64,000 bases of DNA from Lactococcus lactis. GTDB lineage: Bacteria > Bacillota > Bacilli > Lactobacillales > Streptococcaceae. This document shows, piece by piece, positions 17,545 to 26,608 of this stretch; within the stretch, counting starts at the first letter, position 1; each line of letters starts with the position of its first letter. The translations under genes were made by a program, and so were the position numbers. Below the pieces are notes generated by a model. That model was given only the letters and a program-made list of their open reading frames with translations. It was not told the DNA's origin and searched no databases. The stretch covers positions 1,178,001 to 1,242,000 of the forward strand of contig NZ_CP118969.1 of NCBI RefSeq assembly GCF_029023865.1, in the 5' to 3' direction.

Positions 17545-19619
17545 GGCTTATGATGATTTCTAAAAATAAAAAACTATTGAATCAAGAGATTCTAAAAAGT
17601 TCTATCAAAGGAGCTTTTATCAAACTTAATCCAGTATATATGATGAAAAATCCAGTCATGTTTGTCGTTGAGGTTGGATTTACTATTACATTAATTCTAT
17701 CTATTTTTCCTAACTTATTTGGGACAGTTCAATCGTGAAGTCAAATTTATAATATAATTGTGACTTTAATCTTATTCTTAACAATTCTTTTTGCTAATTT
17801 TGCAGAATCTGTCGCTGAAGGCAGAGGAAAAGCCCAGGCGGAGAGCTTGAAAAAAACGCAAAAAAATATGAAAGCAAGAATTATTAATAAAGATAAAGCT
17901 ACTAATCAGACTAAGGAAACTATTATTGATGCAATTGAGTTAAAAAAAGATGATATAGTTCTAGTTAAAGCAGGTGAATTGATACCAAGTGATGGAGAAG
18001 TGATTGAAGGAATTGCTTCCGTCGATGAATCGGCAATAACAGGAGAATCTGCCCCTGTTGTAAAAGAATCTGGTGGTGACTTTGCCTCAGTAACAGGAGG
18101 AACAACTGTTTCAAGCGACTGGCTCATGATAAAAATCACTTCTAGTTCAGGAGAATCATTTCTTGATAAAATGATTTCTCTTGTTGAAGGAGCCTCACGG
18201 AAAAAAACGCCGAATGAAATAGCATTAAATACTCTACTTGTGAGTTTAACTATTATTTTCTTAATAGTTATTGTGACACTCTACCCCATTGCTTCTTTTG
18301 TCCATGTGAAGTTAAGTGTAACGACGCTCATATCCTTAACGGTCTGCTTAATTCCAACAACAATTGGTGGCTTACTATCGGCAATTGGGATTGCCGGAAT
18401 GGATAGAGTGACACGTTTTAATGTGATTGCAATGTCTGGTAAAGCAGTTGAAGCCAGTGGTGATGTGGATACTATGATTTTAGATAAAACGGGAACAATT
18501 ACATTTGGTAATAGAATGGCCGCAAAATTTCTTCCAGTAAACGGTGTTTCTTTAGAAGAATTGACAGAAAATGCTGTTTTAACTTCATTGAAAGATGAAA
18601 CACCAGAAGGCAAGTCTATTATTAGATTAGCAGAAGAACAAGAAGATAAGGACTTTATGACCCCAGCTGAAATGACTTTTGTAGAGTTCACAGCTCAAAC
18701 AAGAATGAGTGGAGTTGATTTTCCGACAGGAAAAACAATTCGTAAAGGAGCAACAGATGCTGTGATTGATTATATTCAACAACAAGGAGGGGGAGTTCCT
18801 AACGATTTGAAGAGAATTACCGATGAAATATCTTCGGTAGGTGGCACCCCATTGGTAGTATCAGAAGATTCAAAGATTCTGGGAGTTATCTATTTAAAAG
18901 ATACAATAAAGCCAGGATTGGTAGAACGGTTTGCTCGTTTACGTGAAATGGGAATTAAAACAATTATGTGTACTGGTGATAATCCTTTGACGGCCGCAAC
19001 GATTGCTCAAGAAGCTGGGGTTGATAGTTATATCGCTGAATGTAAACCAGAGGATAAAATCAAAGCAATAAAAGTTGAACAAAACGATGGAAAAGTTGTT
19101 GCAATGACAGGGGATGGAACTAATGATGCACCAGCACTAGCACAAGCTGACGTTGGTATTGCAATGAATTCAGGGACAAGTGCGGCCAAAGAAGCAGCAA
19201 ATATGGTAGATTTAGACAGTGATCCGACTAAAATTCTTGATATTGTAGAGATTGGTAAACAACTTTTAATTACAAGAGGAGCACTAACAACATTTTCTAT
19301 TGCCAATGATATCGCCAAATATTTTGCGATTATTCCCGCAATGTTTATGCTTGCTATTCCACAAATTCATGTTTTAAATATCATGAATCTTGCAACGCCT
19401 TCCAGTGCAATATTATCAGCATTAATTTTTAATGCAATAATCATTCCGCTTTTAATCCCTCTAGCGATGAAGGGCGTAAAATATAAACCACAGCATTCGG
19501 ATAAAATGCTGACACATAATATGTTAGTTTATGGTTTAGGAGGAGTTATTGCCCCATTCATTGGAATAAAAATTATTGACTTAATCATTGCTCCGTTACT
19601 GCACATGATTGGTCTTTAA
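17541..19619 (+). pseudogene. kdpB: Potassium-transporting ATPase catalytic subunit KdpB, in-frame TGA
   Basis: P-type ATPase subunit that drives potassium import. The frame spans 692 codons, the normal KdpB length, but codon 66 (17736-17738) is TGA between FPNLFGTVQS and [13 protein letters not shown], with no shift of frame. A TGG (Trp) to TGA change is the simplest explanation. Downstream motifs are intact: TGESAPV, phosphorylation site DKTGT (Asp at about codon 315), [18 protein letters not shown], and C-terminal helices. A GTG at 17760 could restart translation but would drop the first membrane region. Unless the stop is suppressed or is an error, the pump is inactive although kdpD, E, A and C are intact. 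Confidence 0.9.
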
Positions 19620-19636
19620 TGCTAAAAGGAGAAGTG

Positions 19637-20266
19637 ATGAGAAAAATATTTAAAGAATTAAAAACACCTTTTCTAGTTACAGTGGTTTTTACAGTGATTT
19701 GTGGTCTTTTCTATCCATTGCTCATAACAGGTCTGGGACAAAGTATCTTTCCCTATCAGGCTAATGGTAGTCTTATCGTTAATAAGGGGAAAGTGACAGG
19801 ATCTGAATTAATTGGGCAACAATTTTCTGATGAAGGATTCATGAAGGGACGTCCCTCAGCTGTTAATTATAATACTTATACTGCAAAAGAAAAATCTGAG
19901 GGTAAATATTTGGGAGTGGCTTCAGGTTCTCAAAATTTATCACCTAGTAATCCCTTACTAAAAGAACGAGTAGAGAGTGATTTACAAAACTTTCTAAATA
20001 ATAATCCGAGCATAATTAAAAAAGATATCCCTACAGATTTATTGACATCATCAGGATCAGGCCTTGATCCTAGCATTAGCCAACAAAGTGCCCTGATTCA
20101 AATTCCTCAAATTTCGAAGTATACAGGTATAAGCGTAGATAATTTGAAAAAAATTATTGATAAAAATACTCAAAATAAAACTTTAGGATTTCTAGGTGAA
20201 AAAACAGTCAATGTATTAAAAGTTAATCTTGAAATTTACAATCAATTAAGTGAAAAAAGTGATTAA
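19637..20266 (+). CDS. kdpC: Potassium-transporting ATPase subunit KdpC
   Basis: A 209-residue protein anchored by one N-terminal helix (FLVTVVFTVICGLFYPLLIT) with an extracytoplasmic domain holding the KdpC motifs SELIGQQFSDEGFMKGRPSA, GSGLDPSIS and LGFLGEKTVNVLKVNL. I place the start at 19637, 6 bases after AAGGAG; an ATG at 19619 overlapping the kdpB stop is in the same frame but lacks a spaced ribosome-binding site. It is the last gene of the kdp operon. Confidence 0.9.
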   Translation: MRKIFKELKTPFLVTVVFTVICGLFYPLLITGLGQSIFPYQANGSLIVNKGKVTGSELIGQQFSDEGFMKGRPSAVNYNTYTAKEKSEGKYLGVASGSQNLSPSNPLLKERVESDLQNFLNNNPSIIKKDIPTDLLTSSGSGLDPSISQQSALIQIPQISKYTGISVDNLKKIIDKNTQNKTLGFLGEKTVNVLKVNLEIYNQLSEKSD

Positions 20267-20281
20267 TAAAGGTAAAAAAAG

Positions 20282-20318
20282 AAAAACTATAAATCACTAT
20301 GATTTATAGTTTTTTTAG
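20282..20318 (+). terminator. Rho-independent terminator of kdpFABC
   Basis: AAAAACTATAAATCA / TGATTTATAGTTTTT stem with a 3-base loop and following Ts. Confidence 0.9.
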
Positions 20319-20653
20319 ATATTCTCTTTTTATAAAAATAGTATGGAAAGATTTTAAGACTATCTTTCCAATTGTATACTTCTAAAAATAAGCATTTACT
20401 GATGGTAACATAAAAAGTAAGAAGTTTTAAATTAGCGATAAATTAAACCAAAAATGATTTAGAATACACAATTAGATAACAGAAAATCAACGGTCCTGGT
20501 TTATGAGAATTATTCTAAGAAACCCTTTCAAAGAAGCTAAAAAATACCAGTGAAGTATTAACAATTTTTGAAATTTCTATCGAAAAAATTAATGGATTAG
20601 GACATGAAATGGAATAAAATCGTTTGGTTCAATTAACATATATATAAAACATG

Positions 20654-20682
20654 TTGGCAAAAAAAATAAAAAAATGTATAAT
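20654..20682 (+). promoter_or_regulatory. Sigma-A promoter of the candidate small RNA
   Basis: TTGGCA (20654-20659) and TGTATAAT (TATAAT at 20677-20682) are spaced by 17 bases, with an extended -10 TG. It has no protein gene directly downstream. Confidence 0.6.
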
Positions 20683-20688
20683 ATAGAG

Positions 20689-20832
20689 TACATGTAATTA
20701 ATGTAACATTTTTATAATTAAAAAAAGTCTGATGAATAAGGTATTTAAACAGTTAGTTGTTTAAATATCATGATGTTCCGTAACATATTATAATAAGACT
20801 CCGAAAAATTAAGATTTTTCGGAGTCTTTTTG
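20689..20832 (+). ncRNA. Candidate small RNA of about 140 nt
   Basis: The span runs from the expected start of the promoter at 20654-20682 to the end of a strong terminator. That terminator is the dyad GACTCCGAAAAAT / ATTTTTCGGAGTC (20797-20826) followed by five Ts. Between them is a second stem, TATTTAAACA / TGTTTAAATA (20742-20767). A 10-codon ORF, MNKVFKQLVV, lies at the stem but has no ribosome-binding site. Function is unknown. Confidence 0.45.
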
Positions 20833-21015
20833 TGCTGAAAAATACATAATATGCCACTTATGATTCGTTACGATTCCCATACCATGACTTTTATTTACTT
20901 AATTGTTTTATTTTAAATACCTTTTTTTTTTCAGTATTTTTGTAAATGCTGTTTTAAGCGAATTGTTCATATATAAGTATAACAGAACAGTCACAGTACT
21001 TTCCGAAAAATCTTA

Positions 21016-21030
21016 ATTTTTCTGAAAATT
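21016..21030 (+). promoter_or_regulatory. CodY operator before the XRE regulator gene
   Basis: ATTTTTCTGAAAATT differs at one position from the lactococcal CodY box AATTTTCWGAAAATT. It lies 28 bases before the start of the XRE gene, so repression when branched-chain amino acids are plentiful is predicted. Confidence 0.6.
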
Positions 21031-21058
21031 AGATTTTGATATTTTGAAAGGAAAAGCG

Positions 21059-21403
21059 ATGGAAGAAAGTATATTTTATAAGAGAGTTAGAAAGCTAGCG
21101 ACTGATTTAGGAAAATCATTTAATCAAATCGAAAAAGAATTAGGATATTCTCGAAATGCCTTAAGTAATTATAAAACACAAACCATGCCATCAGCCATTC
21201 GGTTATTAGAGTTAGCAGAGTATTTTGATGTAACACCAAGATATTTACTAGGGATGGATAAAATTTGTTCAAAAAATCATGAAGAAAGAGATTTTGCAGA
21301 GTTTCTTTTTAAAAGTCTTGATAAAAATCAAAAAATTGAAATATGTAAGTTTTCGCAAACCTGGATGTTGCAAGAATTAAAGGAGGAACAATCTCACAAT
21401 TAA
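21059..21403 (+). CDS. XRE-family helix-turn-helix regulator
   Basis: A 114-residue DNA-binding protein. Residues about 5-65 form a Cro/CI-type HTH (KSFNQIEKELGYSRNALSNY, then MPSAIRLLELAEYFDVTPRYLLG). The C-terminal ~45 residues are charged and helical, probably for dimerisation. Similar small regulators are found in phages and beside surface-protein genes. The ATG at 21059 is preceded by GAAAGGA at good spacing; an upstream TTG at 21044 is not needed. It ends 34 bases before a MucBP surface protein, so it may control it. Confidence 0.8.
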   Translation: MEESIFYKRVRKLATDLGKSFNQIEKELGYSRNALSNYKTQTMPSAIRLLELAEYFDVTPRYLLGMDKICSKNHEERDFAEFLFKSLDKNQKIEICKFSQTWMLQELKEEQSHN

Positions 21404-21437
21404 AAAGAATTTAGAGATTGTATGGAGTTTATTTATT

Positions 21438-22957
21438 ATGATAATAAAAAATAAGATGGTAAAAAGACTTATAAGTACTTTTTTAATGTCATTATTGCTT
21501 GCATCAATGATGTTAGTAATTGGAGCTGGAAAGGTTTATGCTCAAGGTTCAGTTTCGAGTACGAGTCTACAGGTCTCTGCCGATGGTTCTGATTACTATA
21601 TCATAGGTTCTGACTTTTATAATCACTTCGTTAGGCCTACAACCGTTGACTTAGCGAAAAATAAAGTTGTTTATAATAAACAGATACTAACAGTATATAA
21701 TGGCAGAATAGATAAATGGAAAATGTCTTTCTTGAATCAGGATTCATCAGGAAAATCCTGGTTCAAATTTTTATCTTATCCAGAAGCAACTAAAGGAGAC
21801 ATAAAAGTTACTTATACAACGGATGGGATTAACTATTCTGATAGTAAACCAAGTCTAGAACAGCTCAAAGGCTACATGGTCGAGCTTCTTAAACCAATTG
21901 TATATCCAGATGATGCAAATAACCAAGAGAATGATATAGAGGTTTCTTTTCAACTTTCTCCTGATACTGATTACATATTGAGCAATTCCAATTTAAATAA
22001 ACAGTTTATTCCTTTTAGCGGAGAGTACTGGTTACAAAATTATAGTCCTTATCCCTTTTTTACTGATCGAAATCAACTCCAATTCGTATACCCAGATTAT
22101 TCTAAAGGAGTAATGGTGAAGTATGTTGATGAGGAAGGAAATGAAATTCATGATCCACAAACTATTAGTGGTTCAAAAGGAGATGTTTATGACGCCAGTA
22201 CAGATCAGTACAAATTGGTCTTAGATGGTTACACATTAAACACATCTAAACTACCACAAAATAGTATAGGAAATTTTAAAGAAGCGCTTCAAACAGTCAC
22301 TTATGTTTATTCTAAAAATCCAGTGGTTGCAGCTGATGTGACAGTAAGATATGTAGATATAGAGAATAATCCTATTTCAGAAGATATCATTTTACAAGGA
22401 AATATTGGTGAAAACTATTATACTGATAAAAAAATATTAAAGATTATACTCTAAAAGAAGTTCAAGGAAATTCATCAGGTCTGTTTTCAGAAAAGGTACA
22501 AACAGTTACTTATATATACAAAAAAAATGAGTTACCTATTGCTACAGGAAAAGTTGTTGTAAAATATATAGATACAGATGGAAAATCAATTTTAAAAGAT
22601 GTTGTTAGAACTGGAACTGTTGGGGAAGATTATATAACTGAAGAAAAAAATATTTCTGGTTATACTTTTCAAGGAATTCGAGGTAATTCAAAAGGTAAAT
22701 ATACGGATAAAATTCAGACCATAACTTATGTTTATACTAAAAATCATATTATAAAACCAAAAGATGAATTAGTAAATTCTGGAACAAAAATAATAAATAA
22801 AACTAATCCAAAAGTTAAAAACTCCAGTTCTGAAAAATCCCAAAAACTACCTGAAACTGGTGAAAACAAAAAAAGGAGTATATTGTTTTTCATTAGTGGA
22901 CTCACTCTTATAACTTTAGGGTCAACTATTATAGTATTTCGACATAAAAAAGAATAA
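21438..22957 (+). pseudogene. MucBP-domain LPxTG surface protein, frameshifted in a poly-A run
   Basis: About 506 codons if repaired. An N-terminal signal peptide (LISTFLMSLLLASMMLVIGA, AxA at about residue 35) and a ~190-residue unique domain are followed by three MucBP repeats: VMVKYVDEEGNEI, VTVRYVDIENNPI and VVVKYIDTDGKSI, each ending near TVTYVYxKN. The end is LPETG, a membrane helix and an FRHKKE tail. Frame 1 ends at 22454; one missing A in the seven-A run 22428-22434 (eight expected) restores DKKNIKDYTLKEV and the rest. MucBP domains bind mucins. Without repair the product lacks its last MucBP repeat and the anchor. Poly-A length change makes phase variation possible, but a sequencing error is equally possible. 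Confidence 0.85.
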
Positions 22958-22959
22958 AT

Positions 22960-22984
22960 AAAAGGCTATCAAAGGCCTTTTTAT
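22960..22984 (+). terminator. Rho-independent terminator of the MucBP gene
   Basis: AAAAGGC / GCCTTTTT stem with an 8-base loop, 3 bases after the stop codon. Confidence 0.7.
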
Positions 22985-23014
22985 TATTAATAGTCGAATA
23001 TTGCTTACTGATTA

Positions 23015-23023
23015 TGTTATGAT
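23015..23023 (+). promoter_or_regulatory. Probable extended -10 promoter of rnr
   Basis: TGTTATGAT (TG at 23015-23016, TATGAT at 23018-23023) lies 34 bases upstream of the rnr start, with a GGAGGAAG ribosome-binding site between. No good -35 is seen. Confidence 0.4.
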
Positions 23024-23057
23024 AGAAAGATACAATTGGAGGAAGAAATAAATATAT

Positions 23058-25055
23058 ATGGTTCAGCTATCAGAATTAGCATCAGCACTTAATCAAACAG
23101 AAAGTAAGGGAGTATTTTCTAAACATCCTAAAGGTTTCGGATTTGTTCATCCAGAAGACGCAACAGATAAAACAAATGATATCTATATCGGTAAAAATGA
23201 TACTAAATTTGCGATGGATGGGGATAAAGTTACCGTTAAAGTTACCTATCCTAAAACTGAAAAACGCGGTGCAAGTGGACAAATTACTAAAATAAATGAA
23301 CGAGCCGTAGTTGATACGGTCGGGACTTACCGTTCTTTGTCAAATCGTCAAGTCAAAGCATTAGGATACAAAGGAAGAATAGAACTCTATAATGATCGAA
23401 TTTCTGATACTTTATATATCAAACAACCATTATCAGGGGTTCAAGAAGAAGATGTAGTAAGTCTTAAAATAACCCAATATCCAACCGATACCAAGACATT
23501 TGAAGGAAAAATTACAGGTATTATTGGACATAAAGGCGAAGTAGGACTAGATATTTTAGAAGTGCTTTGTGCTATGAAAATTCCACAAGAGTTCTCTTCT
23601 GAAACTTTAGCTGAGGCTGAGGCATTTTCCGAAAAATTAACTGATTCAGATTTGCAAGATCGTGAAGATTATCGGAATGAAATTACCTATACCATTGATG
23701 GAGATGATTCTAAGGATTTGGATGATGCCATCCACGTTAAAAAATTATCAAATGGACATTTTGAATTAGGAGTCCATATCGCTGACGTCAGTCATTATGT
23801 GACTGAGGGTTCTTCTTTAGATGAAGAAGCCTACTCACGCGCAACATCAGTCTATGTAACTGACCGAGTTGTTCCGATGTTGCCTGTTAAGTTATCCAAT
23901 AATTTGTGTTCACTCAATGAAGCTCAAGAACGACTGACAATGTCTTGTCTAATGGAAATTGATGACAAAGGTAAGATTGTCAGTTATAAAATATCACCTT
24001 CAGTCATAAAAACAACTTATCGAATGACTTATAATAATGTCAATAAAATGATTCATCAAGGACAAGAAGGTCATAGGGAAGCCCTTGAAAACTTCTCTAA
24101 AATTACCGATTCGATTAAAGTGGCCGTTGAACTTCATGAAATTCTTGAAACAATGCGAAAAGACAGAGGAATGATTGAATTTGACGAGAGTGAAGCAAAA
24201 ATTATTTTAGATGAAAAAGGTCATCCAATCGAAATTGTAAAACGTGATCGCGATACTGCAGAACGAATGATTGAATCCTTTATGTTGATGGCAAATGAAA
24301 CTGTTGCCCTTGATTTTCAAAAGAAAAAACTACCTTCCTTATATCGAGTTCATGATAACCCTAAAGAGAAAGCTTTTGCTAAATTGATGGAAGCTGCTGC
24401 TAATGCTGGTTTTTCCTTGAATTCAGATTCTCATCAAGCCATTAATTTCTTTGCTGATGAAATTAAAGGAACAAGTTCTGAAAAGGCATTGACTTATCAA
24501 CTTCGACATACGATGTCAACAGCGGTTTACTCTGAAAAAAATACAAAACATTTTGGGCTCGCAGCGACTAACTATACGCATTTCACAAGCCCAATTAGAC
24601 GTTTTCCTGATTTAATCATCCATCGTTTATTGCATTTATATCCTTCTGACCATTCTAACCGTACTAAAGACGAGTGGAAAGAACGTTTACCTGAAATTGC
24701 TAGCCATTCTTCTGATATGGAACACCGTGCGGTCGTCACTGAACGAATTATTGATGCAATGAAAAAAGCAGAATATATGTCAGAGCGGATTGGAGAAGTT
24801 TACACTGGTACAATTACAGGCCTACAAAAATTTGGAATCTTTGTTGCATTAGATAATACAGTTGAAGGTTTAATTCGTGTACCTAATTTACATACTGGGA
24901 CTACGGAAGAACTTGAATTTGATGAAGAAGCAAGTATTTTTAAAGGAAAAAAATCAGAAACAGTCTATCAAATAGGACAAGAAATAAAAATTCGTGTTAT
25001 TGCTGCTAATAAACGAAAAGGAACAGTTGATTTTGAACAAATTGCTCCTGAATAA
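23058..25055 (+). CDS. rnr: Ribonuclease R (RNase II family exoribonuclease)
   Basis: A 665-residue 3'-to-5' exoribonuclease of the VacB/RNase R family. Cold-shock-type RNA-binding domains occupy the first ~150 residues (HPKGFGFVHPED, IYIGKNDTKFAMDGDKV). The RNB catalytic domain (about 200-540) carries the metal-binding aspartates in YTIDGDDSKDLDDAIHV and the FTSPIRRFPDLIIHR motif. An S1 domain (about 570-650, GEVYTGTITGLQKFGIFV) ends the protein. It lacks the long basic tail of some RNase R proteins. It degrades structured RNA and takes part in rRNA and tmRNA-linked quality control. The gene stands alone, with its own promoter and terminator. Confidence 0.9.
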   Translation: MVQLSELASALNQTESKGVFSKHPKGFGFVHPEDATDKTNDIYIGKNDTKFAMDGDKVTVKVTYPKTEKRGASGQITKINERAVVDTVGTYRSLSNRQVKALGYKGRIELYNDRISDTLYIKQPLSGVQEEDVVSLKITQYPTDTKTFEGKITGIIGHKGEVGLDILEVLCAMKIPQEFSSETLAEAEAFSEKLTDSDLQDREDYRNEITYTIDGDDSKDLDDAIHVKKLSNGHFELGVHIADVSHYVTEGSSLDEEAYSRATSVYVTDRVVPMLPVKLSNNLCSLNEAQERLTMSCLMEIDDKGKIVSYKISPSVIKTTYRMTYNNVNKMIHQGQEGHREALENFSKITDSIKVAVELHEILETMRKDRGMIEFDESEAKIILDEKGHPIEIVKRDRDTAERMIESFMLMANETVALDFQKKKLPSLYRVHDNPKEKAFAKLMEAAANAGFSLNSDSHQAINFFADEIKGTSSEKALTYQLRHTMSTAVYSEKNTKHFGLAATNYTHFTSPIRRFPDLIIHRLLHLYPSDHSNRTKDEWKERLPEIASHSSDMEHRAVVTERIIDAMKKAEYMSERIGEVYTGTITGLQKFGIFVALDNTVEGLIRVPNLHTGTTEELEFDEEASIFKGKKSETVYQIGQEIKIRVIAANKRKGTVDFEQIAPE

Positions 25056-25133
25056 AGCCAGTCTACTATTATGTCGAATAAATAAAGGACTAATAAGATA
25101 AATTAAACTATTGAAATTTAAATATTTTCGAGT

Positions 25134-25162
25134 AAAATACCAGTATTTACTGGTATTTTTAT
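25134..25162 (+). terminator. Rho-independent terminator of rnr
   Basis: AAAATACCAGTA / TACTGGTATTTT perfect 12-bp stem with a 2-base gap and following Ts. Confidence 0.85.
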
Positions 25163-25202
25163 TATGCTAAATAACAAGATAGATATTTTATTAAAATAAA
25201 TG

Positions 25203-25231
25203 TTGACTTTTAAAAATATAAGTATTATAAT
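25203..25231 (+). promoter_or_regulatory. Sigma-A promoter of the his operon
   Basis: TTGACT (25203-25208) and TATAAT (25226-25231) with 17-base spacing. It leads into the T-box leader. Confidence 0.8.
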
Positions 25232-25237
25232 TCAGAT

Positions 25238-25500
25238 AATTAAGAATTAACAAACGAGAGATGAAAGAGTAGTCTTAGGTATCAGTTGAGAGAGCCTTGT
25301 TACTGAGAAAAGGTCTGATATTGGGATGAACCACACTCATCGCTATCTTACCCACATTATTATGTGAGCGTTAGCTGCGTTAATGCTAAGTTGTTATAAC
25401 TTACCGAGGTCACTTTTGTGAAAAAGTGATAAATTAAGGTGGAACCACGATTAAACCGTCCTTTAAGTCAAGTACTTTTAGGCGTTTTTTTATATTATCT
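25238..25500 (+). promoter_or_regulatory. T-box leader (histidine) of the his operon
   Basis: A ~260-base leader with the T-box signature AAGGTGGAACCACG (25436-25449). A stem I region has an internal loop GATGA-ACCACAC-TCATC (about 25325-25341) that exposes a CAC histidine specifier (25332-25336). A terminator segment ending in a T-run (about 25458-25492) competes with an antiterminator made from the T-box and AAACCGTCCTT. Uncharged tRNA-His is expected to stabilise the antiterminator and switch the operon on. The base after TGG is A, whereas a C73 tRNA-His would call for G, so the acceptor pairing is imperfect. Confidence 0.85.
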
Positions 25501-25524
25501 TTCTATTCTCGAAAGGAGAAATCT

Positions 25525-26608
25525 ATGAGTTGGCAAAATAACCTTCGGTCAGTAAGTCCCTATATTGCAGGTGAACAACCTGAACTTACTGACATGATCA
25601 AATTAAACACTAACGAAAATCCATATCCGCCCACTAGTGTAGCTCAATTATTTAATGAACGTTATAAGACAAAAAATTTGCGTCTTTACCCAAGTACTGA
25701 CGCGAAAAGTTTAAGAAAAAAATTGGCCGAATATCATCATTTAGAAGTTGAACAGGTTTTTATTGGAAATGGCTCTGACGAAGTTTTGTCACTTAGTTTT
25801 CTGACTTTTTTTTAATAGTCAAAGCCCTTTATTAATGCCTGACATTACTTATTCTTTTTACCCTATTTATTGCGAACTCTATCGAATTCCCTTTCAAAAA
25901 GTCCCTGTGGATGATGATTTTAAAGTTTCAATAAAAGATTATTGTATTGAAAATGGTGGAATTGTGATTGCAAATCCTAATGCTCCAACGGCTTTGGCAC
26001 TAAATCTTAAAGATATAGAAGAAATTCTGAAAAAAAATCAAAAATCAATTGTCTTGATTGATGAAGCCTATATTGATTTTGGCGGTGAAACATGTCTTCC
26101 TTTGCTTAAAAAATACGATAATTTAGTAGTGGTTCAAACTTTTTCTAAATCACGGAGTTTGGCAGGAATTCGTTTGGGTGTAGCTTATGGCTCTGCTGAA
26201 GCAATTTCTCATTTGTATGATGTGAAAAATTCATTTAATTCCTATCCAATTGATAGTTTGGCACAAATTATTGGAGAAGCAAGTTTAATGGATGAACATT
26301 ATTTTCAAAAAAACATTCAGAAAATCATTAAGACAAGAGAAGTTTTTAAAGATAATTTGGTTAATTTAGGATTTGAAGTGACTAATTCAAAGGCTAACTT
26401 TGTTTTTGTTCATCATCCAAAAGTAAAAGCAGAAGAACTTTTTAAGGCGCTTTATGAGGCAAAAATTATTGTCAGGCATTGGAATCAACCACGGATTGAT
26501 GATTGGTTACGGATAACTATTGGAACTAATAAAGAAATGAACAAAGTGATTGAATTTTTAAAAAGCTATTTAAAAAAGAATGAGGAAATTGACGAATGGA
26601 AAAAATAA
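25525..26608 (+). pseudogene. hisC: Histidinol-phosphate aminotransferase, frameshifted
   Basis: PLP-dependent aminotransferase of histidine synthesis. The first frame (25525-25815) carries the start, MIKLNTNENPYPPT and the VFIGNGSDEVLSL motif, then stops at TAA in a run of eight Ts (25806-25813). The second frame continues from NSQSPLLMPDITYSFYP and contains IANPNAPTAL, the IDEAYIDFG motif, the PLP lysine in VVQTFSKSRSLAGIRLG and the C-terminal RITIGT. Seven Ts would restore one frame of about 360 codons. The first gene of the operon is therefore broken unless slippage or a base-call error explains the extra T. Start supported by GAAAGGAG. Confidence 0.9.

Larger units (their letters stand above)
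20319..21058 (+). other. Non-coding region with a candidate small RNA
   Basis: About 740 bases with no credible protein gene. From 20319 to 20650 I see nothing but AT-rich sequence. From 20654 to 20832 lies a promoter-hairpin-terminator unit (separate entry). From 20833 to 21058 is the control region of the XRE regulator, including a CodY box. Confidence 0.5.

Noticed and set aside
17736-17738. TGA read as tryptophan or as selenocysteine.
   Set aside because: Other genes in the window use TGA as a normal stop (for example the TPR gene and kdpA), and there is no sign of a selenocysteine element; nonsense mutation is simpler.
20730-20770. 10-residue peptide MNKVFKQLVV in the candidate small RNA as a signalling peptide.
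   Set aside because: No ribosome-binding site and its codons form a hairpin arm; kept only as part of the RNA.
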